From: Chryseomicrobium excrementi
GTDB taxonomy: Bacteria > Bacillota > Bacilli > Bacillales_A > Planococcaceae
NCBI RefSeq assembly: GCF_002798305.1
Contig: NZ_PCGR01000003.1
Location: 308,997 to 372,996, forward strand
Reading direction: 5' to 3'
DNA length: 64,000 bases
Shown here: positions 1 to 7,374 of the stretch, piece after piece
Layout of the letters: the number at the start of each line of letters is the position of its first letter
How positions within the stretch are numbered: the first letter of the stretch is position 1
The notes under the pieces: model-generated
The model's input: the letters and a program-made list of their open reading frames with translations, nothing else
Told to the model about the DNA's origin: nothing
The model's database searches: none
Program-made: the position numbers and the translations under genes

Positions 1-1
1 T

Positions 2-976
2 AGTGTGGATTTTGATATCGTCACTTTTAACAATATCAGCCGGGAGCATATCGACCTGCACTCTTCTTTTGAAAACTACGTGATGCACAAGTCAAAGCTA
101 GTTACACGAGCTGGTGCAGACAAAGTGGCCATCTTGAACTTGGATGACGCTTATTCAGCAGCGCTTCAAGATCAGACGGAAGCTCAAGTAGTTACGATTG
201 GTGTGGAAAGTGAAGAAGCAGACATCCGTTGTACGAATCTCGATTTGTCTACAGGACGAGCTACTTTCACAGTGGCGATTGCGCGCACGATTGAAACGCC
301 TCAAGGAACCATTCCACAAGGAGAGTTTACGGTCTCTTTAGGGACCCCGGGATATCACTCGGTTTATAACTCTTTAGTGGCGATTGCAATTGGTTTGCTA
401 TGCGATGCATCGGTAGATACCATTCAACGAGCAATGGAAAACTTCACCGGAGTAGAGCGTCGTTTCGAGATGATTTTCGAAGAGAGCTTCAAAATTATCG
501 ATGACCACTTCGCGAACAGCGGAAATATTGATATTACACTTGGAACACTCGAAAAGATGGACTATCGCAACTTGAAGCTTGTGTATGCCATTCGAGGAGA
601 CCGGGGAGTAACCGTCAACCGTGAAAATGCAGAGGCGATTGCTCGTTGGGCGCCGAAGCTCGGGCTCACAGAAGTGATTGCGACAATTAGTAAGTCACAT
701 GTAACAGCAAAAGACGTCGTGGCGGAAGAAGAGAAAGCGGTCTTTTTAGAAGTTATGGAAGCTGCCGGGATTCAAGTGCATCTGCATGAAGAGTTACCAG
801 ATGCGGTGAAAGAGGGCTTGTCACAGGCTGAAGAACAGGATGTCTTATTACTTGCCGGATGCCAAGGTATGGACTACGGCGCGAAGTTTGCGCTTGAACA
901 GCTTGCAGAGATGCAGCCTGCGCTAGACCGAGACAAATTATTCAAACCTCTTGCCACACGAGTGGCGGGAGTCTAA
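2..976 (+). CDS. Mur ligase family protein (MurE-like paralog), 5' partial
   Basis: The frame is open to the left window edge, so the N-terminus and ATP-binding P-loop are missing. About 324 residues remain. They hold the Mur ligase middle domain (the stretch around NNISREHIDLHSSFENY is the typical NxxxDHLD-like segment) and the C-terminal domain. The family joins amino acids to UDP-MurNAc peptides in the cytoplasm with ATP. The DNPR motif of diaminopimelate-adding MurE is not seen; the equivalent loop reads RGDRGVTVNREN. It lies outside a division/cell-wall cluster, so it is more likely an accessory Mur ligase than the essential MurE. A strong hairpin follows the stop. Confidence 0.75.
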   Translation, partial: SVDFDIVTFNNISREHIDLHSSFENYVMHKSKLVTRAGADKVAILNLDDAYSAALQDQTEAQVVTIGVESEEADIRCTNLDLSTGRATFTVAIARTIETPQGTIPQGEFTVSLGTPGYHSVYNSLVAIAIGLLCDASVDTIQRAMENFTGVERRFEMIFEESFKIIDDHFANSGNIDITLGTLEKMDYRNLKLVYAIRGDRGVTVNRENAEAIARWAPKLGLTEVIATISKSHVTAKDVVAEEEKAVFLEVMEAAGIQVHLHEELPDAVKEGLSQAEEQDVLLLAGCQGMDYGAKFALEQLAEMQPALDRDKLFKPLATRVAGV

Positions 977-1008
977 CTAAGGATCAAAAAGCTGGGACAG
1001 AACTTAGC

Positions 1009-1045
1009 AAAGGCAGTTTCTCATTGAGAAACTGCCTTTAGTAAT
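1009..1045 (+). terminator. Hairpin after the Mur ligase gene
   Basis: A perfect 14-bp stem (1009-1022 with 1026-1039) has a 3-nt loop and is followed by a weak T-rich stretch. It is 33 bp after the stop codon and inside the larger inverted-repeat element at 991-1318. Confidence 0.6.
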
Positions 1046-1091
1046 TTATCTCGCGTGCAGGGGAAGCGTTCCGCGGGCGCGGGCTGAGCCA

Positions 1092-1210
1092 AATCGAGTT
1101 GCGAACGCCAGAAATCCCCATCAAAACCATTCACCCCAACCCAGGCAAAGAACGCCTCACTTGGTGCGCCTGGTTTTGATGAAATTTCTAGAGCGGCGTT
1201 CTTCACATCT
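1092..1210 (-). repeat. 119-bp structured repeat, copy A
   Basis: Read on the minus strand this runs from AGATGTGAAGAACGCC to TTCGCAACTCGATT. It matches 38481-38599 in length (119 bp) and at both ends. Nested stems pair GAACGCC with GGCGTTC, AGAAAT with ATTTCT, CATCAAAACC with GGTTTTGATG, and CACCAA with TTGG plus GTG around an AGGC/GCCT tip. Several stem bases differ from copy B while pairing is kept. That suggests a folded RNA or a palindromic mobile repeat. Confidence 0.65.
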
Positions 1211-1327
1211 TAGAAAAGGTCTCAGCTCCCACTTTGATCCCGTTGGAGTCACCCCTGCACTCTTTTGATAGTATCACTCTCCACTAGTTTCAGTGACACA
1301 TTGTAGTTCTGTCCCGGCCTCTTGTTT

Positions 1328-2053
1328 TTACCATTCGATGTCTTCATTTTTAGGGTAATCGACTGTCAATTGAATATCATGTACCGCGCTTTTTGTTTTG
1401 TTAGCTTCTGCAATGACCTTCTGCTTAAAGCTTTCATAGTCAGCGCCACCAACCACGATGCTGCGAGCGAGTCTTGGAAGCAGTACTTTGCGCTCTTCCT
1501 TCGGTACTTTTAGGAAAGAGACGGCCAGCATGTCGACGTATTGTGTCGCGTAGTCTTCTGTTGAACGTTGAGGGGAGAGTAGGGCCTGTTTAACGTCTGT
1601 AAAGTCCTCTTCAGGTAGCGTAATCTCTAATGCTTCGATAACTTTTGCTTGGAACAAACGAACTTCCATCGAATATACATGAAGATGCGGATGTTTAATA
1701 TCTTCTCCAGCTAGACGGATAAAATCGTTCAATCCAAAAGCAGTGAAAAGCAGCTCTGGCCATAAAATCTTACAGCCAAAGTAGACATTGCGCTCCGGTG
1801 TGATCATGTCTCGGTCTTTTAATAAGTCCCTCCGTGCCCCATTGGCTACTACCATCACTTCTTCTTTTCCTTTTCGTGCAGAAGCGATACGTAACAGTGT
1901 TTTAGTTAGACGTCTATGAGTGCTTTCATAATCATAAAATGCATTTTCCTCTCCAAGCAGATCAAACGAGGCTGTCAAAAACGCATCTAAATCCCAGATG
2001 TCGCCACTTACAGTAGCTCCTGTACTATAAGGTGTGGATTGAATCGATAACAT
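1328..2053 (-). CDS. Uncharacterised protein, possibly DUF6904-like
   Basis: A 241-residue soluble protein with no signal peptide or membrane segment. The N-terminus MLSIQSTPYSTGATVSGDIWDL and a central NVYFGCKILWPELLF block recall the DUF6904 family of Bacillales. That assignment is from memory and uncertain; no enzymatic motif is visible. A weak AAAGGA ribosome site lies about 11 nt before the ATG. It is 26 bp downstream of rluF on the same strand, so it may be the last gene of a corA-rluF operon. Confidence 0.6.
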   Translation of the reverse strand: MLSIQSTPYSTGATVSGDIWDLDAFLTASFDLLGEENAFYDYESTHRRLTKTLLRIASARKGKEEVMVVANGARRDLLKDRDMITPERNVYFGCKILWPELLFTAFGLNDFIRLAGEDIKHPHLHVYSMEVRLFQAKVIEALEITLPEEDFTDVKQALLSPQRSTEDYATQYVDMLAVSFLKVPKEERKVLLPRLARSIVVGGADYESFKQKVIAEANKTKSAVHDIQLTVDYPKNEDIEW

Positions 2054-2079
2054 ACCAACACGTCCTTTCTTCAGATGAA

Positions 2080-2784
2080 TTACCGTTTTGGTTGATAGTC
2101 GAGCATAGCAAACAATGTTTGTTTCTCATGATCGGTTAAATCGCGCCATTTACCGATTGGCAGATTCCCGAGTTCGATGTTCATAATACGTACACGTTGA
2201 AGGCGTTTAATGGTAAACCCTAATGCAGAACACATACGACGGATCTGTCGATTCAGTCCTTGTGTCAAGATGATGGAGAAAGTATGCGGCCCGAGCTGCT
2301 TTACTTTACAAGGTTTCGTAACCGTATCTAAGATACGTACTCCCGATGCCATCTTCTCGAGAAAAGTTGATGTGATTCGTTCGTTAACGGTCACGATGTA
2401 TTCTTTTTCATGTTCATTCTCAGAACGTAAGATTTCGTTGACGATGTCGCCGTCGTTAGTCAGTAAAATCAATCCGTCTGAATCTTTATCTAGTCTTCCG
2501 ATATGAAAGATACGCTGGTCGTGGTTGACGAAATCTACTATGTTACCTTCTATGTGCCGCTCAGTTGTACTTGTGATTCCTACCGGTTTGTTTAACGCGA
2601 TGTAGACCAAGTCTTGTTCTTGAGATATGACCTTGCCATCTACAGTCACTTCATCTTCTGGTTGTACACGACTTCCCAGTTCTGCGGGAATACCGTTTAT
2701 TAAAACGCGACCATCTAAAATCCACTGATCTGCGCCGCGGCGTGAAACAATGCCAGCTTCCGCCAAATATTTGTTGATGCGCAT
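2080..2784 (-). CDS. rluF: 23S rRNA pseudouridine synthase, RluF type
   Basis: A 234-residue RsuA/RluB/RluF-family enzyme that isomerises a specific 23S rRNA uridine to pseudouridine. An S4-like RNA-binding domain (about residues 1-60, starting MRINKYLAEAGIVSRR) precedes the catalytic domain. The active-site aspartate is in GRLDKDSDGL (about residues 97-106), and the conserved GLNRQIRRM motif follows. The start has an AAGGAGG site 7 nt upstream that sits against the corA stop, so it is probably cotranscribed with corA. RluF rather than RluB is inferred from the short length and the LDKDSDGL context. Confidence 0.85.
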   Translation of the reverse strand: MRINKYLAEAGIVSRRGADQWILDGRVLINGIPAELGSRVQPEDEVTVDGKVISQEQDLVYIALNKPVGITSTTERHIEGNIVDFVNHDQRIFHIGRLDKDSDGLILLTNDGDIVNEILRSENEHEKEYIVTVNERITSTFLEKMASGVRILDTVTKPCKVKQLGPHTFSIILTQGLNRQIRRMCSALGFTIKRLQRVRIMNIELGNLPIGKWRDLTDHEKQTLFAMLDYQPKR

Positions 2785-2795
2785 ACTATGCCTCC

Positions 2796-3761
2796 TTATT
2801 GATTCTTAAACAGTTTAAACCATCCTTTGTAGGTAAACCACACTAGCATACCGCCTGCAATCAAGAACATGAACAACAGCACACCGAAGTAGCCAAATGA
2901 CCAGGACAACTCGGGCATATGCTCAAAATTCATTCCGTAGACACCTGCAATAAACGTTAAAGGAATGAAGACGGTCGAAACGATTGTCAGAGTCATCATA
3001 ATTCGGTTCATACGGCTTGAGTTCATCGACATGTGGCTGTCTCGAATGTCCGATGTCAACTCTCGGTTCGACTCGATCATCTCAGAAAGTTTGATTAAAT
3101 GGTCATAAATATCTTGGAAATACGTTCGTTCTTCTTCTGTAAAGTTGAGCCGTGACGAAGCCAACATCCGGTACAGCAGGTCTCGCATCGGATTGATAGT
3201 CCGTCGAAGGTGAAGAAGGTCACTACGCAGTTCAAAGACCTGTTTCATTGAAAATTGATCTTGGTGGTGGGACATGTCATCCTCCACATCATTTAAATAA
3301 TCTTCAATCTTATAGATAATAGGGAAATAGTGATCCACTACTTTATCAATAATCTGATAGAGCGCCTGCATGGAGCCGCGCTTCCAGGTCTTCGTACTTT
3401 GCATCAAGCGGTCTCGCGCTTCGTCAAGCTCGTGCATCTCGTCGTAATGGAATGTCACGACAAAGTTCCCACCGACAAAGACATCGAGTTCTTCCGCTTC
3501 CATGGTCTTTTCATTGTATGTATGGAGCACAAAGAAGGTGTGGCGGTCATAGTTGTCCAGTTTGGGGCGCTGTAGATCGTGTAAGCAGTCTTCAATCGCT
3601 AGTGGATGAAACTGAAAGTAATCTCTTAATAAATTTTGTTCGTCAATGGACGGGTTGCTGATATCGACCCAGTACCATTCAAACAGCTGATTTTGTAATT
3701 CTTCTAAAGTGAAGTCTTGAACGAGCTCATGCTCCGTAGTGACTCCTAGTGTGCGAATCAT
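2796..3761 (-). CDS. corA: CorA-type magnesium/cobalt transporter
   Basis: A 321-residue CorA channel subunit. It has a large cytoplasmic N-terminal domain and two C-terminal membrane helices. The signature GMNF sits at the end of the first helix (FIAGVYGMNFEHMPEL), followed by a short periplasmic loop and a second helix ending in basic residues. It imports Mg2+ as a pentamer. The ATG at 3761 is chosen over an in-frame start 13 codons upstream because AGGAGG lies 7-8 nt before it. It is the first gene of the corA-rluF pair and divergent from the rsgA leader. Confidence 0.9.
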   Translation of the reverse strand: MIRTLGVTTEHELVQDFTLEELQNQLFEWYWVDISNPSIDEQNLLRDYFQFHPLAIEDCLHDLQRPKLDNYDRHTFFVLHTYNEKTMEAEELDVFVGGNFVVTFHYDEMHELDEARDRLMQSTKTWKRGSMQALYQIIDKVVDHYFPIIYKIEDYLNDVEDDMSHHQDQFSMKQVFELRSDLLHLRRTINPMRDLLYRMLASSRLNFTEEERTYFQDIYDHLIKLSEMIESNRELTSDIRDSHMSMNSSRMNRIMMTLTIVSTVFIPLTFIAGVYGMNFEHMPELSWSFGYFGVLLFMFLIAGGMLVWFTYKGWFKLFKNQ

Positions 3762-3825
3762 GCAAACACCTCCTACTTGTTCTATCATACCCCCTTGCAC
3801 AGTTTCTCAAAAGTAAAATCCTGTA

Positions 3826-3855
3826 TTGACAAGAGGAAAACTACTGACGTATAGT
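3826..3855 (+). promoter_or_regulatory. SigA-type promoter of the rsgA leader
   Basis: TTGACA (3826-3831), an 18-bp spacer and TATAGT (3850-3855). It fires into the leader ORF at 3891. Confidence 0.7.
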
Positions 3856-3890
3856 GAAGCTAACTAGAACTCGAAACGAGGTGGAGCATT

Positions 3891-3971
3891 ATGGCAAGTG
3901 TATATGTAAACGCACGCATCTGTTCAGTCAGCATGCTTCATTCTCTATGTGTACATTCCGGTCAGCTCTGA
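3891..3971 (+). CDS. Leader peptide upstream of rsgA (26 codons)
   Basis: ATG with a GAGGTGG ribosome site 6 nt upstream (3878-3884), then 26 codons (MASVYVNARICSVSMLHSL...) and TGA. Codons 8-13 hold the GCACGCATCTGTTCAG segment, which is complementary to the loop of the terminator at 3998-4041. A ribosome on this ORF would therefore decide which RNA structure forms. There is no resemblance to a known protein. The role as a regulatory uORF is inferred from this architecture. Confidence 0.6.
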   Translation: MASVYVNARICSVSMLHSLCVHSGQL

Positions 3972-4041
3972 CGATCGGTCTGTTTTGCAATGGGATGAAA
4001 GCTGTTTCTGAACGCAGATGCGTGCAGAGACAGCTTTTTTT
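3912..4041 (+). promoter_or_regulatory. Putative ribosome-mediated attenuator controlling rsgA
   Basis: Segment 3912-3927 (GCACGCATCTGTTCAG) can pair with 4008-4025 through 16 base pairs with one 2-nt bulge. That pairing takes the upper stem and the whole loop of the intrinsic terminator at 3998-4041, so the two structures exclude each other. The first segment lies inside the leader ORF. This resembles leaders of antibiotic-responsive genes in Firmicutes; the inducing signal here is unknown. Confidence 0.6.
3998..4041 (+). terminator. Intrinsic terminator in the rsgA leader
   Basis: Stem AAAGCTGTTTCTG (3998-4010) pairs with CAGAGACAGCTTT (4025-4037) with one wobble, followed by seven T. It lies between the leader ORF and the rsgA start. 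Confidence 0.8.
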
Positions 4042-4095
4042 GTCGGCAAAAAGCAAAAGGGGAAGCCGGCGACTATCTATTTGGAGGAAATCACA

Positions 4096-5151
4096 TTGCA
4101 TCTATTAGAAAATTACGGCTGGACACCAGCCTGGGAAGAAAAAATGACACGCCAGGGGATGGCGGGGAGAGTGACAGTTGCACATAAAGGTTTGTACCGA
4201 GTGGCAACTGAGGAAGGTGAATGGCTTGCTGGGCCGAGCGGGAAGTTTGAGTTTACACATTCCAGGGAGCATCAACCTGTTGTGGGGGACTGGGTTGTAG
4301 TGGAGCAAATGCCAGGAGAACAGAGGGCTATCATTCATGAAGTGCTGCCCCGAATTTCTCAATTTGAACGCAAGATTGCAGGACGCACGACGGAGGTCCA
4401 GGTGATTGCGGTCAATGTAGATTATGCGTTCTTGACCATGTCACTGAATCAAGATTTCAATTTGCGTAGACTGGAGCGCTATTTGATTGCAGCCTATGAT
4501 TCTGGCGCTTCACCGATTGTCGTACTCACGAAAAAAGATATGTGCGACGATCCGGAATGGTATCAAAAGCAAGTGGAAGAAGTGGCGTTCGGCGTTCCTA
4601 TCTTTACAGTTAGTAGTAAGACAGGTGAAGGAATCGATGATTTACGTGAATTGATCCAGCCAAATAAGACTGCTGCATTACTAGGATCATCTGGAGTCGG
4701 CAAGTCATCACTTGTCAATGCGGTTTTAGGAACAGAGTGGATGGCGGTCAGCGAGATTCGAGAAGACGATGCTAAAGGGCGTCATACGACCACGCATCGT
4801 GAACTAGTACTGATCCCTAGCGGCGGGGCTATATTGGATACTCCGGGAATGCGCGAGTTCCAATTATGGGATTCAGGTGAAAGTCTAGGAGAGAGCTTCT
4901 CAGATGTGGAGCAGCTATCTGAACAATGCCGCTTCCGCGACTGCCAACATCAGAAAGAGCCAGGGTGTGCTGTGCAAAAAGCGATTGCTGAGGGAACTTT
5001 GAAAAGAGATCGCTTTACAAGTTATTTAAAATTACAACGAGAACTCGCCCATATGGAACGCAGGGCAGATGCTTCGGCTCAGCGTGAAGAACGCAATAAA
5101 TGGAAACAAATTACGAAATCAGTACGGAACAACAGTAAAATAAGACGATAA
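4096..5151 (+). CDS. rsgA: Ribosome small subunit-dependent GTPase A (RsgA family)
   Basis: A circularly permuted GTPase that helps mature the 30S subunit. An OB-fold domain (about residues 20-85) is followed by G4 TKKD (145-148), G5 SSK (173-175), G1 GSSGVGKS (197-204), G2 around the GRHTTTHR threonines, and G3 DTPG (248-251). A C-terminal zinc site comprises C278, C283, H285 and C291. TTG at 4096 is the chosen start because GGAGG sits 8 nt before it; upstream in-frame ATGs lie in the terminator region. At 351 residues it is longer than the roughly 300-residue RsgA of the prkC-rsgA-rpe locus, so it may be a second paralog. Confidence 0.88.
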   Translation: MHLLENYGWTPAWEEKMTRQGMAGRVTVAHKGLYRVATEEGEWLAGPSGKFEFTHSREHQPVVGDWVVVEQMPGEQRAIIHEVLPRISQFERKIAGRTTEVQVIAVNVDYAFLTMSLNQDFNLRRLERYLIAAYDSGASPIVVLTKKDMCDDPEWYQKQVEEVAFGVPIFTVSSKTGEGIDDLRELIQPNKTAALLGSSGVGKSSLVNAVLGTEWMAVSEIREDDAKGRHTTTHRELVLIPSGGAILDTPGMREFQLWDSGESLGESFSDVEQLSEQCRFRDCQHQKEPGCAVQKAIAEGTLKRDRFTSYLKLQRELAHMERRADASAQREERNKWKQITKSVRNNSKIRR

Positions 5152-5165
5152 ATTCATAAAAAGCA

Positions 5166-5194
5166 TTGCAATTCCCTCCATTTACGAATAATAT
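5166..5194 (+). promoter_or_regulatory. Putative promoter of the purine permease gene
   Basis: TTGCAA (5166-5171), a 17-bp spacer and TAATAT (5189-5194). TACGAA (5183-5188) and TTCGTA just before the ribosome site can pair, but no purine-riboswitch core is present. Confidence 0.5.
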
Positions 5195-5235
5195 GGTTAA
5201 GTGTTTTCAAATTGTTCGTATTTAGGAGGGTTTTC

Positions 5236-6537
5236 ATGTTTCGTTTACAAGAACATGGCACAACCGTTAAAGCAGAAGTCTTAGCAGGAATCACTACATT
5301 CCTGACTATGGTCTATATTGTTATTGTCAATCCTGTCATCTTGGCTGATGCAGGAGTTCCATTTGATCAAGTATTCCTAGCCACAATCATCGCGTCCGTT
5401 GTTGGTACGTTATGGATGGCGTTGTTTGCAAACTATCCGATTGCTATAGCACCGGGAATGGGGCTCAATGCGTTCTTCACGTATACCGTCGTGATTTCAT
5501 CGAACGGTCAAATTGATTACTTGACGGCATTTTCAGCTGTCTTCATTGCAGGAATCATCTTTGTTATTTTATCTGTAACTCCGCTGCGCGAAAAACTCAT
5601 CATCAGCATCCCGTCTAACTTAAAGCATGGGATTACTGCAGGAATTGGTTTGTTCATTTCGTTTATTGGATTACGTCTATCCGGGATTGTACAAGCGCAT
5701 GAGATGAACTTAGTAAAGCTTGGAGATTTGACGAGCCCGTCTGTATTATTGACACTTTTTGGACTACTGATCACTTTAATCCTTATGGTGCGCAACGTGT
5801 ACGGAGCTATCTTCTACGGTATGCTTGGGACAGGAATTGTAGCGTACTTTACAGAACAACTGAAGTTTGATGGCTTCTTTAAACTCCCATCGTTGCCAGA
5901 AGGCATTCTTGTATGGAATCCCGTTGCGGCGATTGGGGATGTCATTGAATTTGGGATGATTGGAATCGTCATTTCATTCGTCTTGGTCACGCTATTTGAT
6001 ACGACAGGAACAATGGTCGGGGTGGCGAAGCAAGCCGGTCTGATGAAAGGTGACCACATGCCACGTGCTCGTCAGGCACTTCTTGCAGATTCTGTTGCTA
6101 CCACGATTGGATCGATGTTCGGGACAAGTCCGACATCTGCTTATATCGAATCGTCTTCAGGTGTAGCAGTAGGTGGACGCACGGGATTAACAACATTGAC
6201 AGTCGGAATCTTGTTTATGGTCTCTGCCTTCTTTGGTCCGTTAGTCGCTTCACTGTCAGGAGTTGCTGCGATCACGGCACCAGCACTAATTATTGTGGGG
6301 TCGCTCATGATCAGTGCAGTCAAACATATCGACTGGGATGCATTTGATGAAGCCTTTCCGGCATTTATCGTCATCTTAGCGATGCCACTTACATCAAGCA
6401 TTGCGACAGGAATCGAGCTTGGATTCATCATCTATCCGATTCTGAAAATCGTTCAAGGCCGCTTCAAAGAAGTACATCCACTTCTTTATATCTTTGCTGC
6501 CTTGTTCTTCTTCCAATTAATCTATTTACCTCATTGA
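5236..6537 (+). CDS. NCS2 family purine permease (AzgA/PbuG-type)
   Basis: A 433-residue integral membrane protein with about 12-14 hydrophobic helices. It belongs to the adenine/guanine/hypoxanthine permease branch of NCS2, which imports purine bases with protons. Family hallmarks are the N-terminal RLQEHGTTVKAEVLAGITTFLTM segment, APGMGLNAFFTY near residue 85, and the TTGTMVG and FGTSPTSAYIESSSGV loops in the second half. ATG 5236 is chosen because AGGAGG lies 6 nt upstream. Which base is preferred cannot be told from sequence. It is monocistronic, closed by a terminator. Confidence 0.88.
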   Translation: MFRLQEHGTTVKAEVLAGITTFLTMVYIVIVNPVILADAGVPFDQVFLATIIASVVGTLWMALFANYPIAIAPGMGLNAFFTYTVVISSNGQIDYLTAFSAVFIAGIIFVILSVTPLREKLIISIPSNLKHGITAGIGLFISFIGLRLSGIVQAHEMNLVKLGDLTSPSVLLTLFGLLITLILMVRNVYGAIFYGMLGTGIVAYFTEQLKFDGFFKLPSLPEGILVWNPVAAIGDVIEFGMIGIVISFVLVTLFDTTGTMVGVAKQAGLMKGDHMPRARQALLADSVATTIGSMFGTSPTSAYIESSSGVAVGGRTGLTTLTVGILFMVSAFFGPLVASLSGVAAITAPALIIVGSLMISAVKHIDWDAFDEAFPAFIVILAMPLTSSIATGIELGFIIYPILKIVQGRFKEVHPLLYIFAALFFFQLIYLPH

Positions 6538-6544
6538 TACACAG

Positions 6545-6575
6545 CGCTCCGAGTCCATACTCGGGGCGTTTTTTT
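6545..6575 (+). terminator. Terminator of the purine permease gene
   Basis: CGCTCCGAGT (6545-6554) pairs with ACTCGGGGCG (6559-6568) and is followed by seven T. Confidence 0.85.
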
Positions 6576-6611
6576 GTAAATAAAAAACTAAATAGCCTTG
6601 CTTTATATAAA

Positions 6612-6772
6612 GTAGAAACATTGTTTTAGGGGGAATTTCATTTTGGATTTGTGAACCTGAGATGCCATTTCCCAGGGTATCAGAGGTTCTGCGAGACCCC
6701 GCAGGTGCCTGCGACGAGGAGACTTGCAGGTTCTCCCCTTGGAAATGGTATCTCAGGTGAAATGCTTTCTAC
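6612..6772. repeat. Large imperfect palindrome in the ctsR upstream region
   Basis: Arms 6656-6677 and 6736-6757 pair over about 20 of 22 positions (CCTGAGAT...CCATTTCC). Outer bases GTAGAAA (6612-6618) and TTTCTAC (6766-6772) extend the symmetry. The core holds GCGAGACCCCGCAGG and GACGAGGAGACTTGCAG, which resembles a short palindromic repeat frequent between genes in Bacillales (recollection). No gene is seen in 6538-6892; the rest is terminator and promoter. Confidence 0.55.
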
Positions 6773-6825
6773 CATACATACTTGAAATCGACTGAGGGCT
6801 GTTTTTTATATGGAAAGCAAATCAA

Positions 6826-6854
6826 TTGCACAGTCTAAAGTGAATTCGTATAAT
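6826..6854 (+). promoter_or_regulatory. SigA promoter of the ctsR operon
   Basis: TTGCAC (6826-6831), 17-bp spacer, TATAAT (6849-6854), directly followed by the CtsR operator. Confidence 0.8.
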
Positions 6855-6856
6855 AA

Positions 6857-6873
6857 AGTCAAAGATAGTCAAA
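6857..6873 (+). promoter_or_regulatory. CtsR operator (direct heptad repeat)
   Basis: AGTCAAA-GAT-AGTCAAA is an exact match to the CtsR box consensus (heptads separated by 3 nt). It overlaps the start-site region of the operon promoter, so the operon is autoregulated and heat/stress inducible. Confidence 0.9.
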
Positions 6874-6892
6874 GTCAGTAGGGGGTGAGACC

Positions 6893-7366
6893 ATGAAAAA
6901 TATCTCAGACATAATTGAAGGGTATTTGAAAAGTATTATCGAAACTACTAAACAAGGGCAGATTGAAATTAAGCGCAATGAAGTTGCTGAAAAATTTCAA
7001 TGTGTTCCGTCGCAGATCAACTACGTGATCAATACACGGTTTACTGTAGACCGGGGCTATCTCGTAGAGAGTAAGCGTGGAGGAGGCGGATACATTCGGA
7101 TTTTCCGAGTGGCTGCCAGTGAACAGACGGACGTCATTCGCGATATGTTAGATGTACTCGAAGGTGGCGCCTCTGAATCGATGGTCGAAGACATGGTATA
7201 TCGACTACTTGACCTTGACATGATTTCAAAACGAGAAGCTAAGCTGATTGTCGCCGCTTGTGCGCGTTCTACCTTATCGGTGCCGCTACCGCTACGCGAT
7301 CAATTGCGAGGGCGAGTCGCCCAGGCGATGTTATTGACACTGTTACAACCTGACAAGGAAAGGTAG
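6893..7366 (+). CDS. ctsR: Transcriptional repressor CtsR
   Basis: A 157-residue repressor of class III heat-shock genes. The N-terminal winged helix-turn-helix includes the glycine-rich wing RGGGGYIRI (about residues 62-70), which is the thermosensing loop known in Bacillus CtsR. The C-terminal helical dimer domain is the target of McsB arginine phosphorylation. It is first in ctsR-mcsA-mcsB-clpC and binds the box just upstream. Start ATG follows GGGGTGA with good spacing; length is typical. Confidence 0.95.
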   Translation: MKNISDIIEGYLKSIIETTKQGQIEIKRNEVAEKFQCVPSQINYVINTRFTVDRGYLVESKRGGGGYIRIFRVAASEQTDVIRDMLDVLEGGASESMVEDMVYRLLDLDMISKREAKLIVAACARSTLSVPLPLRDQLRGRVAQAMLLTLLQPDKER

Positions 7367-7374
7367 GATGCCAG

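Larger units (their letters stand above)
991..1318. repeat. Non-coding element bounded by 14-bp inverted repeats
   Basis: The left end GCTGGGACAGAACT (991-1004) is matched in inverted orientation by AGTTCTGTCCCGGC (1305-1318) with one mismatch. Together they enclose about 330 bp. Inside are the hairpin at 1009-1039 and one copy of a 119-bp structured repeat. No convincing gene is present in 977-1327. Ends of the GGGACA...TGTCCC type are common around intergenic elements in Bacillales and Staphylococcus (recollection, not searched). Confidence 0.55.

Noticed and set aside
1021..1206. 61-residue open frame on the minus strand in repeat copy A
   Set aside because: The matching frame of copy B is the same length (36 aligned codons) but has an in-frame stop. 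Identity follows the hairpin arms, so it is repeat structure rather than protein.
3854..4108. 84-residue frame covering the rsgA leader
   Set aside because: It lacks a start with a ribosome site and crosses the terminator; the 26-codon ORF in another frame fits signals better.
5160..5235. Purine riboswitch before the permease gene
   Set aside because: A short TACGAA...TTCGTA pairing and ATAATATGG recall it, but the conserved three-way-junction core and pyrimidine positions are absent and the leader is too short.
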